IMG/VR virus record: IMGVR_UViG_3300027857_000048
Coordinates: 1 to 29,243 of that record
Reading direction: 5' to 3' (one strand)
Length of the DNA: 29,243 nucleotides
Origin: a virus
This document shows, one piece after another, positions 7,490 to 15,623 of this stretch (within the stretch, counting starts at the first letter, position 1; each line of letters opens with the position of its first letter). Position numbers and translations under genes: made by a program. The notes below the pieces were generated by a model that worked only from the letters and a program-made list of their open reading frames with translations, did not search any database and was not told where the DNA came from.

Positions 7490-8415
7490 GCCTCCCAAGC
7501 TTTACCAAGAAGAGTCTGCGCGCAACCTTCACGCTATCCAACAACGCGAAGTTTGCCGGATCAAATAACAACGTCCTGCAGATAACGGGCTTGCGCATGT
7601 GCGCACGCCTCACCGCGTCACAGTTCCCAGCATTCCCGCAAGCCGAGATTGAAATATACGGGATGTTGCAGTCCGACATGAACGCGTTGACGGCCATCGC
7701 CCAGTACTCACTGGAGTTCAACCCTAACTCCGTGGTGATAGAGGCGAATTCGGGCAACGGATGGGCAGCTGTGTTTGCCGGTCAGATTATGACCGCAAGT
7801 CCGGATTACGACCGCATACCTGATGTCCCCTTCGTGGTGACTGCACAGGCGTTAGGATTCGAGCTGTTGAATCCCGCCACCCCCACGAGCTACACCGGCC
7901 CCACGGATGTCGCAACTATCGTGTCCGCCATCTGCGCCAAGATGGGGTGCGCGTTCGAAAACGACGGCGTCACACAAACACTACAAAGCCCATACTTTGC
8001 GGGCACGTTGGCCGCCCAGCTGAAAACCGTCATCGAACACACCGGCATCAGCAGCTACATCGCGCCTGGGCCGTCTCAGGGCGTCCCGGCTCTCGTGGTG
8101 ATCATGCCGAAAGGTCAACCGCGTCCCGGCAGCGTGTGGTCGCTGTCTAAAGACACCGGGTTGCTTGGATACCCCAAGCGCGATGCACGTGGATTTCTGT
8201 CGGCCCGAACATTGTTTAACCCCGCATATCGGTTCGGTGGTCTCGTAGATCTATCCAATGCGGGCATACCGTTGAACGTGCCGGGGCAAGCGTATTTGAG
8301 CATCCCCGGCAATTGGGTGATATACAACTTGGTGCACACGCTGGAAGCCAACAAGCCGGATGGCGCATGGTTTAGCGACATCATGGCGTACCCACCAGGG
8401 AGTTTGCCACCATGA
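7486..8415 (+). CDS. Baseplate hub protein (gp44/gpD-like)
   Basis: The 309-aa protein overlaps the plug gene by ATGA. It opens with FTKKSLRATFTLSNNAKFAGSNNNVLQITGLRMCARL, followed by AEIEIYGMLQSDMNALTAI and VVIEANSGNGWAAVFAGQIMTASPDYDRIPDVPFVVTAQALG, all typical of the hub in Bcep/Pam3-type tails. A second half (VATIVSAICAKMGCAF, LAAQLKTVIEHTGIS, LVVIMPKGQPRPGSV) looks like the gp27/gpD-style domain that forms the trimeric ring carrying the spike. It ends in another ATGA overlap with the spike gene, so plug, hub and spike are tightly coupled. Family identity is by motif pattern and position, not by alignment. Confidence 0.8.
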   Translation: MSLPSFTKKSLRATFTLSNNAKFAGSNNNVLQITGLRMCARLTASQFPAFPQAEIEIYGMLQSDMNALTAIAQYSLEFNPNSVVIEANSGNGWAAVFAGQIMTASPDYDRIPDVPFVVTAQALGFELLNPATPTSYTGPTDVATIVSAICAKMGCAFENDGVTQTLQSPYFAGTLAAQLKTVIEHTGISSYIAPGPSQGVPALVVIMPKGQPRPGSVWSLSKDTGLLGYPKRDARGFLSARTLFNPAYRFGGLVDLSNAGIPLNVPGQAYLSIPGNWVIYNLVHTLEANKPDGAWFSDIMAYPPGSLPP

Positions 8416-9065
8416 CCGGAGTCTACGGGTTTCAAGATCCCGCTACAACAGCCAACGCGTACAACACGCTTGAGTTTGTTATAAAACAACTGCAGGGCCG
8501 AGTACAGACGATATCGCTGGTACGCGTAGAGGCGTGTTCCAACAGCGGCGGCCTATCCCCCGTGGGCACTGTGGATATGACGGTACTGGCAAACCTCATG
8601 ACCGGTAATCGTAAGTCTGTGCCTCACGGGGTTCTAACGGGCCGGCCGTACCTCCGCATTCAAGGCGGCCAGAATGCAGTCATCATCGACCCGCAGAAAG
8701 GCGACCTGGGGTTGGCGGTGTTCTGCTCGAGGGACAGTTCCGCAGTGATCGCGGCGAAAGGCCCGGCCAACCCCGGTAGCCTTCGACAATTCGATTGGGC
8801 CGATGGGTTGTACTTGGGTGGATTTCTAAACGATACGCCCACGCAATACGTGCGGTTCTCTTCGACCGGCATAGAGCTGGTATCACCTACGGAAATCACT
8901 TTGCAAGCACCCACGATAAGCATCCAAGGCAGTAGCTCCGTGGTGATCAATAGCCCCGCGAACACCATTGCAGGCGGCCACACAAGCATTGATGGGAAAA
9001 TGTTCCTGCCGCATTTCCACGGTGGCGTACAAACTGGGGGCGGTAACTCCGGACCTGTCGCATGA
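8412..9065 (+). CDS. Central spike / baseplate assembly protein (gpV, Gp138-like)
   Basis: The 217-aa protein has an N-terminal helix, an OB-fold-like domain (about 35-125) with ISLVRVEACS, VGTVDMTVL, and VIIDPQKGDLGLAVFCSRDSS, then a beta-helix-like stalk (GIELVSPTEITLQAPTISIQ and GSSSVVINSP). It ends with FLPHFHGGVQTGGGNSGPVA; the H-x-H at residues 201 and 203 is the usual metal-binding tip motif of contractile-tail spikes. The trimeric needle would pierce the outer membrane when the sheath contracts, with an iron atom likely held by the tip histidines. ATGA overlaps on both sides tie it to the hub and the gp25-like gene. No lysozyme domain is fused to it, which fits with the separate wall-degrading domain in the tape measure. 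Confidence 0.85.
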   Translation: MTGVYGFQDPATTANAYNTLEFVIKQLQGRVQTISLVRVEACSNSGGLSPVGTVDMTVLANLMTGNRKSVPHGVLTGRPYLRIQGGQNAVIIDPQKGDLGLAVFCSRDSSAVIAAKGPANPGSLRQFDWADGLYLGGFLNDTPTQYVRFSSTGIELVSPTEITLQAPTISIQGSSSVVINSPANTIAGGHTSIDGKMFLPHFHGGVQTGGGNSGPVA

Positions 9066-9418
9066 ACACGCTATTACTCGCCGTAGATACTTGGGATTTT
9101 GTGCTGGACGCCAACCAAAATTGGGCGGTGGCCGCCGCTCCATACGCGCTCGCCCAGGACGTGGCCAGCGCCATCCGGACGTTTCTGGCCGAAGTCTGGT
9201 ACGATGACACGCTAGGGATTGATTATCTCGGCGAGATCCTAGGCCACACGCCGCCCGTTACGGTATTCCAGGCGCGCATGGTCGATGCGGCGAAGACGGT
9301 ACCGGGGGTGGTCTCCGCGCAATGTGTTATTGAGAGTTTCAATCGCGACACACGCGAAGTGATCGGGCAGGTGCAATTCGTGGATTCGAACGGTAATACC
9401 GGAACGGTTTCGCTATGA
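9062..9418 (+). CDS. gp25/gpW-like baseplate wedge protein
   Basis: This 118-aa protein begins MNTLLLAVDTWDFVLDANQNWA and has AQDVASAIRTFLAEVWYDDTLGIDYLGEILGHTPPVTVFQA, the helical and strand pattern of the small gp25-like wedge family (also annotated as gpW or lysozyme-like although it is structural). The C-terminal IESFNRDTREVIGQVQFVDSNGN is the beta hairpin that contacts the sheath. Size is normal. It lies between spike and gpJ-like genes with ATGA overlaps at both ends, the standard order for wedge genes. There is no reason to assign it an enzymatic role. Confidence 0.78.
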   Translation: MNTLLLAVDTWDFVLDANQNWAVAAAPYALAQDVASAIRTFLAEVWYDDTLGIDYLGEILGHTPPVTVFQARMVDAAKTVPGVVSAQCVIESFNRDTREVIGQVQFVDSNGNTGTVSL

Positions 9419-10632
9419 CCAACACAACGAGTGTCCCACCGCTCCAGTTTACGCCCACGGGGGTGGTCGTCCCCACGGAGTCGACAATCCTCACGGGCGT
9501 TCAGGCGGACCAAAACGCGGCGTTCGGCGGCAACCTCAACCCCGCATTGAACACCCCGCAGGGGCAGATTGCCAGCTCCACCACCGCCATCATTGCGAAT
9601 GCCAACGGCACGTTTGCGGAAATCGTCAATCAGGTGGACCCGGATACCGCGGAAGGCTTCATGCAGGACGCGATTGGGCGCATATACTTCCTCGACCGAT
9701 CTCCCGGCGCCCCCACCGTGGTGCAGTGCGTATGCACGGGCGCAGGCGTCACCATCCCCGTGGGCGCCCAGGCACAAGACACCAGCGGCAACCTTTACGT
9801 GTGCACCCAACCGGGCACCATCGGGTCGGGGGGCGGTTCAATAACCCTGGCATTCGCCAACGTTGTAGACGGCCCCATAGGTTGCCCGGCGAACACGTTG
9901 ACAAAGATTTTCCAAGCAATACCAGGATGGGACACGATCAACAACCCTACTCCCGGTGTGCCTGGGCAGCTCGTGGAGAGTCGTACCGCGTTCGAGTTCC
10001 GCCGGTCCCAGTCGGTTGCACTGAATGCCCACGGGTCACTCGATTCGATCTACGCGGCAGTGTTCCAATTGGCCAACGTGATTGACGTATACGCTACGGA
10101 GAACGTTACCAACGGAGTGGTGAACACGGGCTCAACCAACTACCCGCTTGCTCCGCATTCTTTGTACGTGGCTGTAGTTGGCGGCAACGCGGCCGACATA
10201 GCCCAGGCAATATGGAACAAGAAAGATGTTGGATGCAACTATAACGGTAACACCACCGTCGTAGTGACTGACACCGTGGGCTATAGCCCACCATACCCAA
10301 CATATAACGTAACATTCGAGATACCTCCATCGCTGCCAATACTATTCGCGGTTCAGATTGCCAACAGCTCATCGTTGCCGCCCGATATAGTTGCGCAGAC
10401 CAAAGCGGCCATAATCGCCACGTTCAACGGGGCTGACGGTGGGGCGCGTATTCGCATCGGGTCGCTGATTCTGGCGGCCAAGTTCTACGGTGGTGTGATC
10501 GCCATTGGGCCTCAGGTTGAGGTGCTTTCTATTTTGCTCGGGCCAATCACGCCCACGCTGACAAACTATCAAGCCGGAATTGATCAGGCGCCGACGATCT
10601 CCGCAGCCAACATCACGGTAACACTTGTATGA
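9415..10632 (+). CDS. Baseplate J-like (gp47-type) wedge protein
   Basis: The 405-aa protein has the J/gp47 signature: FTPTGVVVPTESTILTGVQADQNAAFGG, then NTPQGQIASSTTAIIANANGTFAEIVNQVDPDTAEGFMQDAIGRIY, followed by VQCVCTGAGVTIPVGAQAQDTSGN and the central domain with RRSQSVALNAHGSLDSIYAAVFQLANVIDVYATEN. The C-terminal half (LYVAVVGGNAADIAQAIWNKK, VTFEIPPSLPILFAVQI, QTKAAIIATFNG) is the usual two-lobe region. It forms the inner wedge clamp around the hub and locks the sheath. ATGA overlaps link it to gp25-like and the first fibre gene, so the baseplate cluster from 7166 on is one translationally coupled unit. Confidence 0.85.
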   Translation: MTNTTSVPPLQFTPTGVVVPTESTILTGVQADQNAAFGGNLNPALNTPQGQIASSTTAIIANANGTFAEIVNQVDPDTAEGFMQDAIGRIYFLDRSPGAPTVVQCVCTGAGVTIPVGAQAQDTSGNLYVCTQPGTIGSGGGSITLAFANVVDGPIGCPANTLTKIFQAIPGWDTINNPTPGVPGQLVESRTAFEFRRSQSVALNAHGSLDSIYAAVFQLANVIDVYATENVTNGVVNTGSTNYPLAPHSLYVAVVGGNAADIAQAIWNKKDVGCNYNGNTTVVVTDTVGYSPPYPTYNVTFEIPPSLPILFAVQIANSSSLPPDIVAQTKAAIIATFNGADGGARIRIGSLILAAKFYGGVIAIGPQVEVLSILLGPITPTLTNYQAGIDQAPTISAANITVTLV

Positions 10633-12332
10633 CCGATCTTAAAATCAGCCAGCTTCCGGTTCCGGTTACGCACACCCCCACGGGGGCGGAGCTGATGGAA
10701 ACGGCTATTGCCAACACCAACAATTACCAGCTGCCGCTTAACACCGTGCGCGGCATTGGCGTGGGCAAGGCTTTGGCTTCGGCGTATACCCCAAGCATCG
10801 GCAACCCGGTGTCAGGGCTCGCGTGGAAAGTCCAACGCACCATGCGCCCCATTGGGCCACTGGCACCGCGGTTGGTGATCTTCGAGGATAATTTCACTCA
10901 AGACTGCGGGTTCTATTCGTATTCGGGCAACATTGGCACTCGATCCTTTGTCAACGGGCATTTGCAGCTTGCATCCACAAGCAACACGTTTGGCAATTCG
11001 CAGAATATCAACACAACGCAGAAGTTTGAATTTCCAGGTTTCGCAATCGCGTTAGAGGGTATTGTCCCCAGCCCGGATAGCGGGGCCAATGTACTCGCAC
11101 TGGGCATCACCAAAGCGGGCAACAACTTCCTGTACTCTTATTTCGAGACGGGCAGCGGTACGCAAAATCGTATTACTGTAGCCAAGGTAGTTGGTGGCTC
11201 GTTCACAATTTTGGCGCAAACCGGCATCGGGTCACTTCCATCCGGAATGACTGGTTTTTGCTTATCATTTGATGGCAACGGCTTCACTATTTGGATTCAA
11301 GTCAACACGGGCTCTTGGTACCCCGTGTTGACCGTGAGCATTACCGACTTCAACATGTTGTCTCCGGCCGAGTTGGCGGCATGGTCCCCGTTCTGGAACG
11401 TGACCGGAGGGACAACAACCCCGTGGGTGTTGGGTAAATTTAGCCTCGGTTATTCATACGCGACAATGTTCCGCGACTATCGCATAGTGAAGAACAAAGA
11501 CGGTACGCCGTACGTATCCAACGGATATTTGTACTTCACCGCGACCAACAACTATTGCGGCATTTGGAGGATGAACGTCAAGACCGGAACTTTCGAAAAG
11601 ACCGGTGGCGTTCAAATGAATCGCAGCGGCACAATCTACTTCGATCTCAATTTAGATCTTGTATGGGATCAAGACGCCAACACGTGGCGGCTAACATTCG
11701 CCACGTGGGGCAACAACAGTTTCACCAACGTCAAAGTATTTGCCGGCACATACAACGGCGACATTTTGAACGGCATGCATACCATCGCCGGAGCCACGCA
11801 GCTTTCGTTATCGCAGGGTGGTGGCTCCAACGCAGTATACGATCAGTGTTTGGTGTTCAATTACACCACCGGCCTTTGGACCCTCGCATATGCAGTGAGC
11901 CCCGGCGGAACGTTCGGCGGCAACATGCGCATTGCAGTGGATACTTCACCTGACCTTGTTACGTGGACTAACTCATGGGTAGACACCACGCGTTTAAACA
12001 GCGAAGGCGCGTGGATTGCCAAAATCGGCGGCAACTTCTACGTATTCGCCGGTGATGGAACTAACTTCAATTGTTGGGATTTAACGGGGACTTTCCTGGG
12101 CACAGTCGTAGTCGACGTACCACCCCCGTCGATGGGCAACCCACCACCACACTTCATTGTGTTTCCTTGGATGGATGGGGACACCACGCAATACTACGCG
12201 TTAACGTGGACAAACGTGCAGTTTAACGTTGGCGGTGGCGCCGTGGGTATTTTCAGCAATGGTTCGCCAATGCTGTACCGCGCCCTTCAGACGGAAACCG
12301 GGTTTGAGTTCAACGCTATCGGTAATGTCTAA
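10629..12332 (+). CDS. Tail fibre / receptor-binding protein with lectin-like and glycosidase-like parts
   Basis: The 567-aa protein opens with LKISQLPVPVTHTPTGAELME, the short virion-attachment motif seen at the start of many fibres. Residues about 80-240 (FEDNFTQDCGFYSYSGN, VNGHLQLASTSNTF, GFAIALEGIVPSPDSGANVL, FCLSFDGNGFTIWIQVNTG) read like a concanavalin/LamG sandwich. Residues about 270-520 contain repeated blades such as GYLYFTATNNYCGIWRMN, LDLVWDQDANTWRLTFATW, NAVYDQCLVFNYTTGLWTLA and TSPDLVTWTNSW, which resemble a five-bladed GH43-type propeller. A catalytic triad is not confirmed, so glycan binding is safer than hydrolysis. ATGA overlap with the gpJ-like gene supports a baseplate-attached protein. 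Alternative: a purely structural fibre. Confidence 0.7.
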   Translation: MTDLKISQLPVPVTHTPTGAELMETAIANTNNYQLPLNTVRGIGVGKALASAYTPSIGNPVSGLAWKVQRTMRPIGPLAPRLVIFEDNFTQDCGFYSYSGNIGTRSFVNGHLQLASTSNTFGNSQNINTTQKFEFPGFAIALEGIVPSPDSGANVLALGITKAGNNFLYSYFETGSGTQNRITVAKVVGGSFTILAQTGIGSLPSGMTGFCLSFDGNGFTIWIQVNTGSWYPVLTVSITDFNMLSPAELAAWSPFWNVTGGTTTPWVLGKFSLGYSYATMFRDYRIVKNKDGTPYVSNGYLYFTATNNYCGIWRMNVKTGTFEKTGGVQMNRSGTIYFDLNLDLVWDQDANTWRLTFATWGNNSFTNVKVFAGTYNGDILNGMHTIAGATQLSLSQGGGSNAVYDQCLVFNYTTGLWTLAYAVSPGGTFGGNMRIAVDTSPDLVTWTNSWVDTTRLNSEGAWIAKIGGNFYVFAGDGTNFNCWDLTGTFLGTVVVDVPPPSMGNPPPHFIVFPWMDGDTTQYYALTWTNVQFNVGGGAVGIFSNGSPMLYRALQTETGFEFNAIGNV

Positions 12333-13178
12333 ATGGCGTTCGAAAATCACCTACTGTTAGAAACTGGCGGGTTTCGACTTCTCGAAACCGGCGCTGGTAA
12401 TCGGCTGCTGGAGAACTCTCCGGCCGGCACGGTTGTGCCTAATGTCGTAGGCGATCCGATCCCCGCCGCGTCCGCCGCCCTAACCGCCGTAGGGCTATTC
12501 GTAGGCACCATAACTGGCGCCGTGGATACGTCCGTCCCCATCGGAACTGTGATTTCGCAAAATCCGGTGGGTGGCTCCGTGGTGGCGCCGGGATCGAGTG
12601 TCGATCTTGTCATCTCCGTGCCTGCTACCAATTTCGACGTGATGCTGACGGTAATCAGTCAGTATCAGAATAGCCCTGTGTTGCTGCAGCTCATAGAGAA
12701 CATGGGCGTATATCTCAACCAGCAAGTTAACTACGCGATGTTTTACGCGTATGTGTGGAACGTATCCACGGCTGTGGACTTCGGGTTGGACATATGGGGC
12801 AAGATTGTCAACATCGGCCGTGCGTTGAACGTCAACGGCAGTCCGGTCATTCTCGGAAATGATGATTTCCGAACACTGATATTAGTCAAAGCGTTGTCAA
12901 ACATCGTGGCTACAACGGCGCCTGCGATGAATCAACTGCTGACTAATCTGTTCGGCACACTTGGCCGGACATACGTCACCGACAGCGGTGGCATGGAAAT
13001 GCACCTTGTTTTCGAGTACGTTATCACGGACATACAGCGGGCCATCTTGACGCAATCCGGCGCACTGCCGCACCCGGCGGGCGTTCGCGTGAATATCGTC
13101 AGCTTCGATCCGGCACATACATTTGGATTTCATGGGTCCGGACTGCAGCCGTTCAATCAGGGCACGTTCTGGGCGTAA
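12333..13178 (+). CDS. Baseplate/tail protein: PASTA domain fused to DUF2612
   Basis: The start codon follows the fibre stop directly. Residues 7-27 carry a repeated Leu motif (LLLETGGFRLLETG, then NRLLEN). Residues 34-96 read as a single PASTA domain: VPNVVGDPIPAASAALTAVGL, then VPIGTVISQNPVGGSVVAPGSSVDLVIS. Residues about 100-260 match DUF2612 (FDVMLTVISQYQNSPVLLQLIENM, AYVWNVSTAVDFGLDIWGKIVNIGRAL, a C-terminal GFHGSGLQPFNQGTFWA). DUF2612 occurs in baseplate or wedge proteins, in a position like phage P2 gpI, and would anchor the fibre. PASTA domains bind muropeptides or peptidoglycan in bacterial Ser/Thr kinases and PBPs; here a cell-wall-binding or purely spacer role is inferred. The size (281 aa) is larger than DUF2612 alone because of the extra domain. 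Confidence 0.78.
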   Translation: MAFENHLLLETGGFRLLETGAGNRLLENSPAGTVVPNVVGDPIPAASAALTAVGLFVGTITGAVDTSVPIGTVISQNPVGGSVVAPGSSVDLVISVPATNFDVMLTVISQYQNSPVLLQLIENMGVYLNQQVNYAMFYAYVWNVSTAVDFGLDIWGKIVNIGRALNVNGSPVILGNDDFRTLILVKALSNIVATTAPAMNQLLTNLFGTLGRTYVTDSGGMEMHLVFEYVITDIQRAILTQSGALPHPAGVRVNIVSFDPAHTFGFHGSGLQPFNQGTFWA

Positions 13179-13191
13179 TTGTGGAGTTAGC

Positions 13192-14418
13192 ATGCCTGTC
13201 ACGACACCTACCAACTTAATTACCGAGCCGTTTGGCGCATCCGCCGTCGATATTACGCTACCGGTGCCCATCACCGACCCAGGTAGCGGACAGGCATCGT
13301 TTACGTTGGGATTCCCTCACGTCAACAAGCTGCCGGTGAATACGGGCGGTATTCCGCCTTATCTGGAGGATATGAACGGTATCCTCAACATGGTGACGGC
13401 GTACGCTGCCGCGCTCGGAGCGGGACAGATTTTCCCCTACTCATCCGCGCTCGCCACTGCCATCGGAGGTTTCAAGCAAGGCGCCATTTTGGCACAAGCC
13501 AGCGGCGCAGGGTTTTGGCTCAATTTGACCAATGGCAACACCTCCAACCCTGACACTGGCGGTGCCGGGTGGGTACCGTTATACACCTATGGCATTGCCA
13601 CCGTCCCGGTAACAGGCGGTGTCGTAACGCTGACGACGGCGCAAGCGGCGTGTGAAACTATTATTTTTACTGGCACACTCACTACCGACTGCGCGGTGGT
13701 GGTGCCGCCGGTAGTGCGGCGCTGGACGTTTGTGAATAACACCACGGCCGGTCTTTCATTCCAGATAACCATACAATCGGCACTAGGCCACGCCGCCGCC
13801 ACACTGCAGCAACCGGATAGCATAAACCCACTTTCGGTTTGCACAGGCGTACGTGGTGATGGCACTAATTGCTACAACGAATTCGCGCCGCTGTTTTCCC
13901 CGCAGTTTTATGGGTCACCTACTTGCGCTTTGGGGACTATAGGCGGCAACGCGTTCCAAGTCATAAATCAACAGTACTTGCGCGATGTTTTGTTATCGTC
14001 GCCTGCGTTGGGCGGAACTCCCACCGCCGCGACCGCGTCATTTGGCACCAACAACACGCAGATTGCGACTACCGCGTTTGTGCAAGCGGCCCTTGTGCCC
14101 AGCTCACACTTGGCGACAACAGGACATCGTATAAGCCCGGACGGTTACATAGAGCAATGGGGGCCGATAGCGGCCGGCGCAGGGATCAACCCCGTGGATA
14201 TTGCCATAACGTTTGACATCCCATTCCCCCACGAATGTTTCCACGTGAGCGTTACTACTAACCGCAGCGTTGCGACAGCGGGTCAAGCAGGCAGTGGCAG
14301 TAACTTTGCGCTAGGGTACAGGGGTGCTGGGCCGACTTCGGGATGTACCGTCACGATTGACGATTCGCTCGGATCGGCTTCCGCATATGCGGGTACGTAT
14401 TACGCCGTAGGATGGTAA
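13192..14418 (+). CDS. Tail fibre protein with gp53-like C-terminal tip
   Basis: I chose ATG 13192, preceded by GGAG, rather than ATG 13123, which lies inside the previous gene. The 408-aa protein has the common prophage/phage fibre N-terminus: FTLGFPHVNKLPVNTGGIPPYLEDMNGILNM, then GQIFPYSSALATAIGGFKQGAILA and GFWLNLTNGNTSNPDTGGAGWVP. The middle carries NTQIATTAFVQAAL, a repeated fibre-shaft motif. The tail end from about residue 320 (GYIEQWGPIAAG, FDIPFPHECFHVSVTTN, ASAYAGTYYAVGW) is like the gp53-type C-terminal domain that forms the receptor-binding tip. It would bind the cell surface alongside the fibre at 10629-12332. No separate tail-fibre chaperone gene is visible after it. Confidence 0.82.
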   Translation: MPVTTPTNLITEPFGASAVDITLPVPITDPGSGQASFTLGFPHVNKLPVNTGGIPPYLEDMNGILNMVTAYAAALGAGQIFPYSSALATAIGGFKQGAILAQASGAGFWLNLTNGNTSNPDTGGAGWVPLYTYGIATVPVTGGVVTLTTAQAACETIIFTGTLTTDCAVVVPPVVRRWTFVNNTTAGLSFQITIQSALGHAAATLQQPDSINPLSVCTGVRGDGTNCYNEFAPLFSPQFYGSPTCALGTIGGNAFQVINQQYLRDVLLSSPALGGTPTAATASFGTNNTQIATTAFVQAALVPSSHLATTGHRISPDGYIEQWGPIAAGAGINPVDIAITFDIPFPHECFHVSVTTNRSVATAGQAGSGSNFALGYRGAGPTSGCTVTIDDSLGSASAYAGTYYAVGW

Positions 14419-14425
14419 GGCTGAC

Positions 14426-14644
14426 ATGAGCGATATAGACGAGAAATCCGTTATGTTAGGCCAACATGAAGCGCGATTGGATAGCGTTGAGGCCACACTC
14501 AACGAAATCCGCGGTGATGTAAAGCGGCTCGTTGAGTACATGGACCGCGCCAAGGGTTCGTGGAAAACGTTGGTCGCTATCGGCGGTATCACCACGGCGG
14601 TAGTTGAAGGCGTTCACCAACTTGTCGGATGGTTGCACAAATGA
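14426..14644 (+). CDS. Small coiled-coil, one-TM protein (XhlA/holin-like)
   Basis: This 72-aa protein starts at ATG 14426 with AAGG at 14417-14420. Residues 1-40 are a soluble helix with heptad-like spacing (VMLGQHEARLDSVEATLNEI, RGDVKRLVEYMD), and residues about 47-68 form one hydrophobic span (TLVAIGGITTAVVEGVHQLV) followed by GWLHK. This layout matches the XhlA family, which is linked to the holin function in phage lysis. It overlaps the endolysin start by ATGA, which places it in the lysis cassette. A single-pass helper to a holin is the likeliest role; it could also be the holin itself. No second holin-like gene lies close upstream. Confidence 0.62.
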   Translation: MSDIDEKSVMLGQHEARLDSVEATLNEIRGDVKRLVEYMDRAKGSWKTLVAIGGITTAVVEGVHQLVGWLHK

Positions 14645-15168
14645 CGCGAGACGAAGCTGTAGCGTTGATGATCCGCCTGGAGGGCGGCGAGGCGAACGTT
14701 AAAGGCGATCCGGGCGGGCACACCAAGTACGGTATCACGCAAGCCACGTTGGATTCGTACCGCAAAAACGCACCACTACTTGGGCTGCCCACCAACGTGG
14801 CGAATTTGACCACTACACAAGCGGCGGTTATTTACATCGATGTTGATTGGGATGCTATGCAGTGCGACGAACTGCCCGCACCACTCGCCGCGTTGATGCT
14901 CAATTCTGCGGTGAATCAAGGCGAGCCCACCGCCGTAGGGCTACTGCAAGAATGTCTGGGATTGCGTGTTGACCGTTTGATGGGGCCCGCTACGTTGGCT
15001 GAGGTCGCCACGTGGAAGTCTAAGTACATGCCTGAACAGACTCTTGCGGAAGAGTTTGCCGCGCGCGTAGCAGTTCGTTACGCCTCGCTCAACCGCACCG
15101 AGTGGCAATTCGAGTTAGGTTGGATGCGGCGGTTGTTCCGCATCTATACCCTCGCCATCTCCGGATAG
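14641..15168 (+). CDS. GH108-type endolysin (N-acetylmuramidase)
   Basis: ATG 14641 overlaps the previous stop (ATGA) and gives 175 aa; an upstream ATG at 14629 would add four residues. The N-terminus AVALMIRLEGGEANVKGDPGG contains the E-G-G segment with the likely catalytic Glu14, followed by the D-P-G-G-x-T-x-x-G-I-T motif typical of GH108 muramidases. The middle (TQAAVIYIDVDWDAMQCDELP, ALMLNSAVNQGEPTAVGLLQ, LGLRVDRLMGPATLAEV) and C-terminal FELGWMRRLFRI are in family order. There is no signal peptide or SAR segment, so release would need a holin, provided by a neighbour. It cleaves the glycan backbone of peptidoglycan at the end of infection. The last bases overlap an opposing gene (15115-15357). 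Confidence 0.9.
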   Translation: MTRDEAVALMIRLEGGEANVKGDPGGHTKYGITQATLDSYRKNAPLLGLPTNVANLTTTQAAVIYIDVDWDAMQCDELPAPLAALMLNSAVNQGEPTAVGLLQECLGLRVDRLMGPATLAEVATWKSKYMPEQTLAEEFAARVAVRYASLNRTEWQFELGWMRRLFRIYTLAISG

Positions 15169-15357
15169 TTGGTCAGCGCGTCGCTTTATGTATCGGCGGC
15201 ACAATGCCAGTGCGTGAGGAACGGTCGGATTCTTGGTTCGGGTCGTGTCTATAACTGCTAACGTAACGGGATCGCGAACAAAGAAGTAGTGTTCAGTCCT
15301 GCCCAAATGTATTCGATGTTTTGTTGCGAATTGAGCGACAGTTTTTGGAATATTCAT
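15115..15357 (-). CDS. Small hypothetical protein
   Basis: This 80-aa protein is read leftward from ATG 15357 and runs past the end of the endolysin gene, overlapping it by 54 bases on the opposite strand. The N-terminal 60 residues look like normal protein (VAQFATKHRIHLGRTEHYFF, VRDPVTLAVIDTTR, ALALCRRYIKRRADQ), with a basic helix at the end; the C-terminal 20 residues lie in the overlap and are less convincing. The small gene at 15391-15564 lies 33 bases upstream and both are probably transcribed from the promoter at 15595-15623. I do not recognise a family. It may be an accessory host-takeover protein, but this is only from its place. Confidence 0.6.
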   Translation of the reverse strand: MNIPKTVAQFATKHRIHLGRTEHYFFVRDPVTLAVIDTTRTKNPTVPHALALCRRYIKRRADQLSGDGEGIDAEQPPHPT

Positions 15358-15390
15358 TTCCGTTGCACCGTAGATTGGTTGTACGGTTAA

Positions 15391-15564
15391 TTATCGATCC
15401 CTGGTATCTACCGGCGCATCTACCACCATTTCTTTGACGTATGCTCGAAACCGTTGGATCTGCGATACAGCTTCCTCAGCCTTCTCGGAAGTTGAGCAAA
15501 CTGCAGCGATCTTGTCAGTACCGGTTAGGCTGTTGACTTCTCGAAATACAAGATAGACCTTCAT
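15391..15564 (-). CDS. Small hypothetical protein (57 aa)
   Basis: Reading leftward from ATG 15564 gives 57 codons and TAA at 15391-15393. The product begins MKVYLVFREVNSLTG and contains a Ser/Thr-Glu-Lys helix (STSEKAEEAVSQIQRFRAYV) and a short acidic C-terminus ending DTRDR. AGGA precedes the start by about ten bases. A sigma70-like promoter with spacing fitted to it lies at 15595-15623, placing the likely transcript start about 24 bases before the ATG. The family is unknown. Good ribosome site, promoter and sensible composition make it a real gene more likely than not. Confidence 0.6.
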   Translation of the reverse strand: MKVYLVFREVNSLTGTDKIAAVCSTSEKAEEAVSQIQRFRAYVKEMVVDAPVDTRDR

Positions 15565-15594
15565 TCTGGGTTCCTGGTTGTCCGATGTGCAAGC

Positions 15595-15623
15595 ATCTTA
15601 CTGACCGAGCCGTCAGTTTGCAA
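15595..15623 (-). promoter_or_regulatory. Leftward sigma70-like promoter
   Basis: On the minus strand, TTGCAA (15623-15618) is followed after exactly 17 bases by TAAGAT (15600-15595). It would start transcription near 15588, just ahead of the small genes at 15391-15564 and 15115-15357. The spacer holds the dyad ACTGAC-N6-GTCAGT (15600-15617), which could bind a repressor. The -35 box is self-complementary and is shared with the rightward promoter. Confidence 0.5.
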
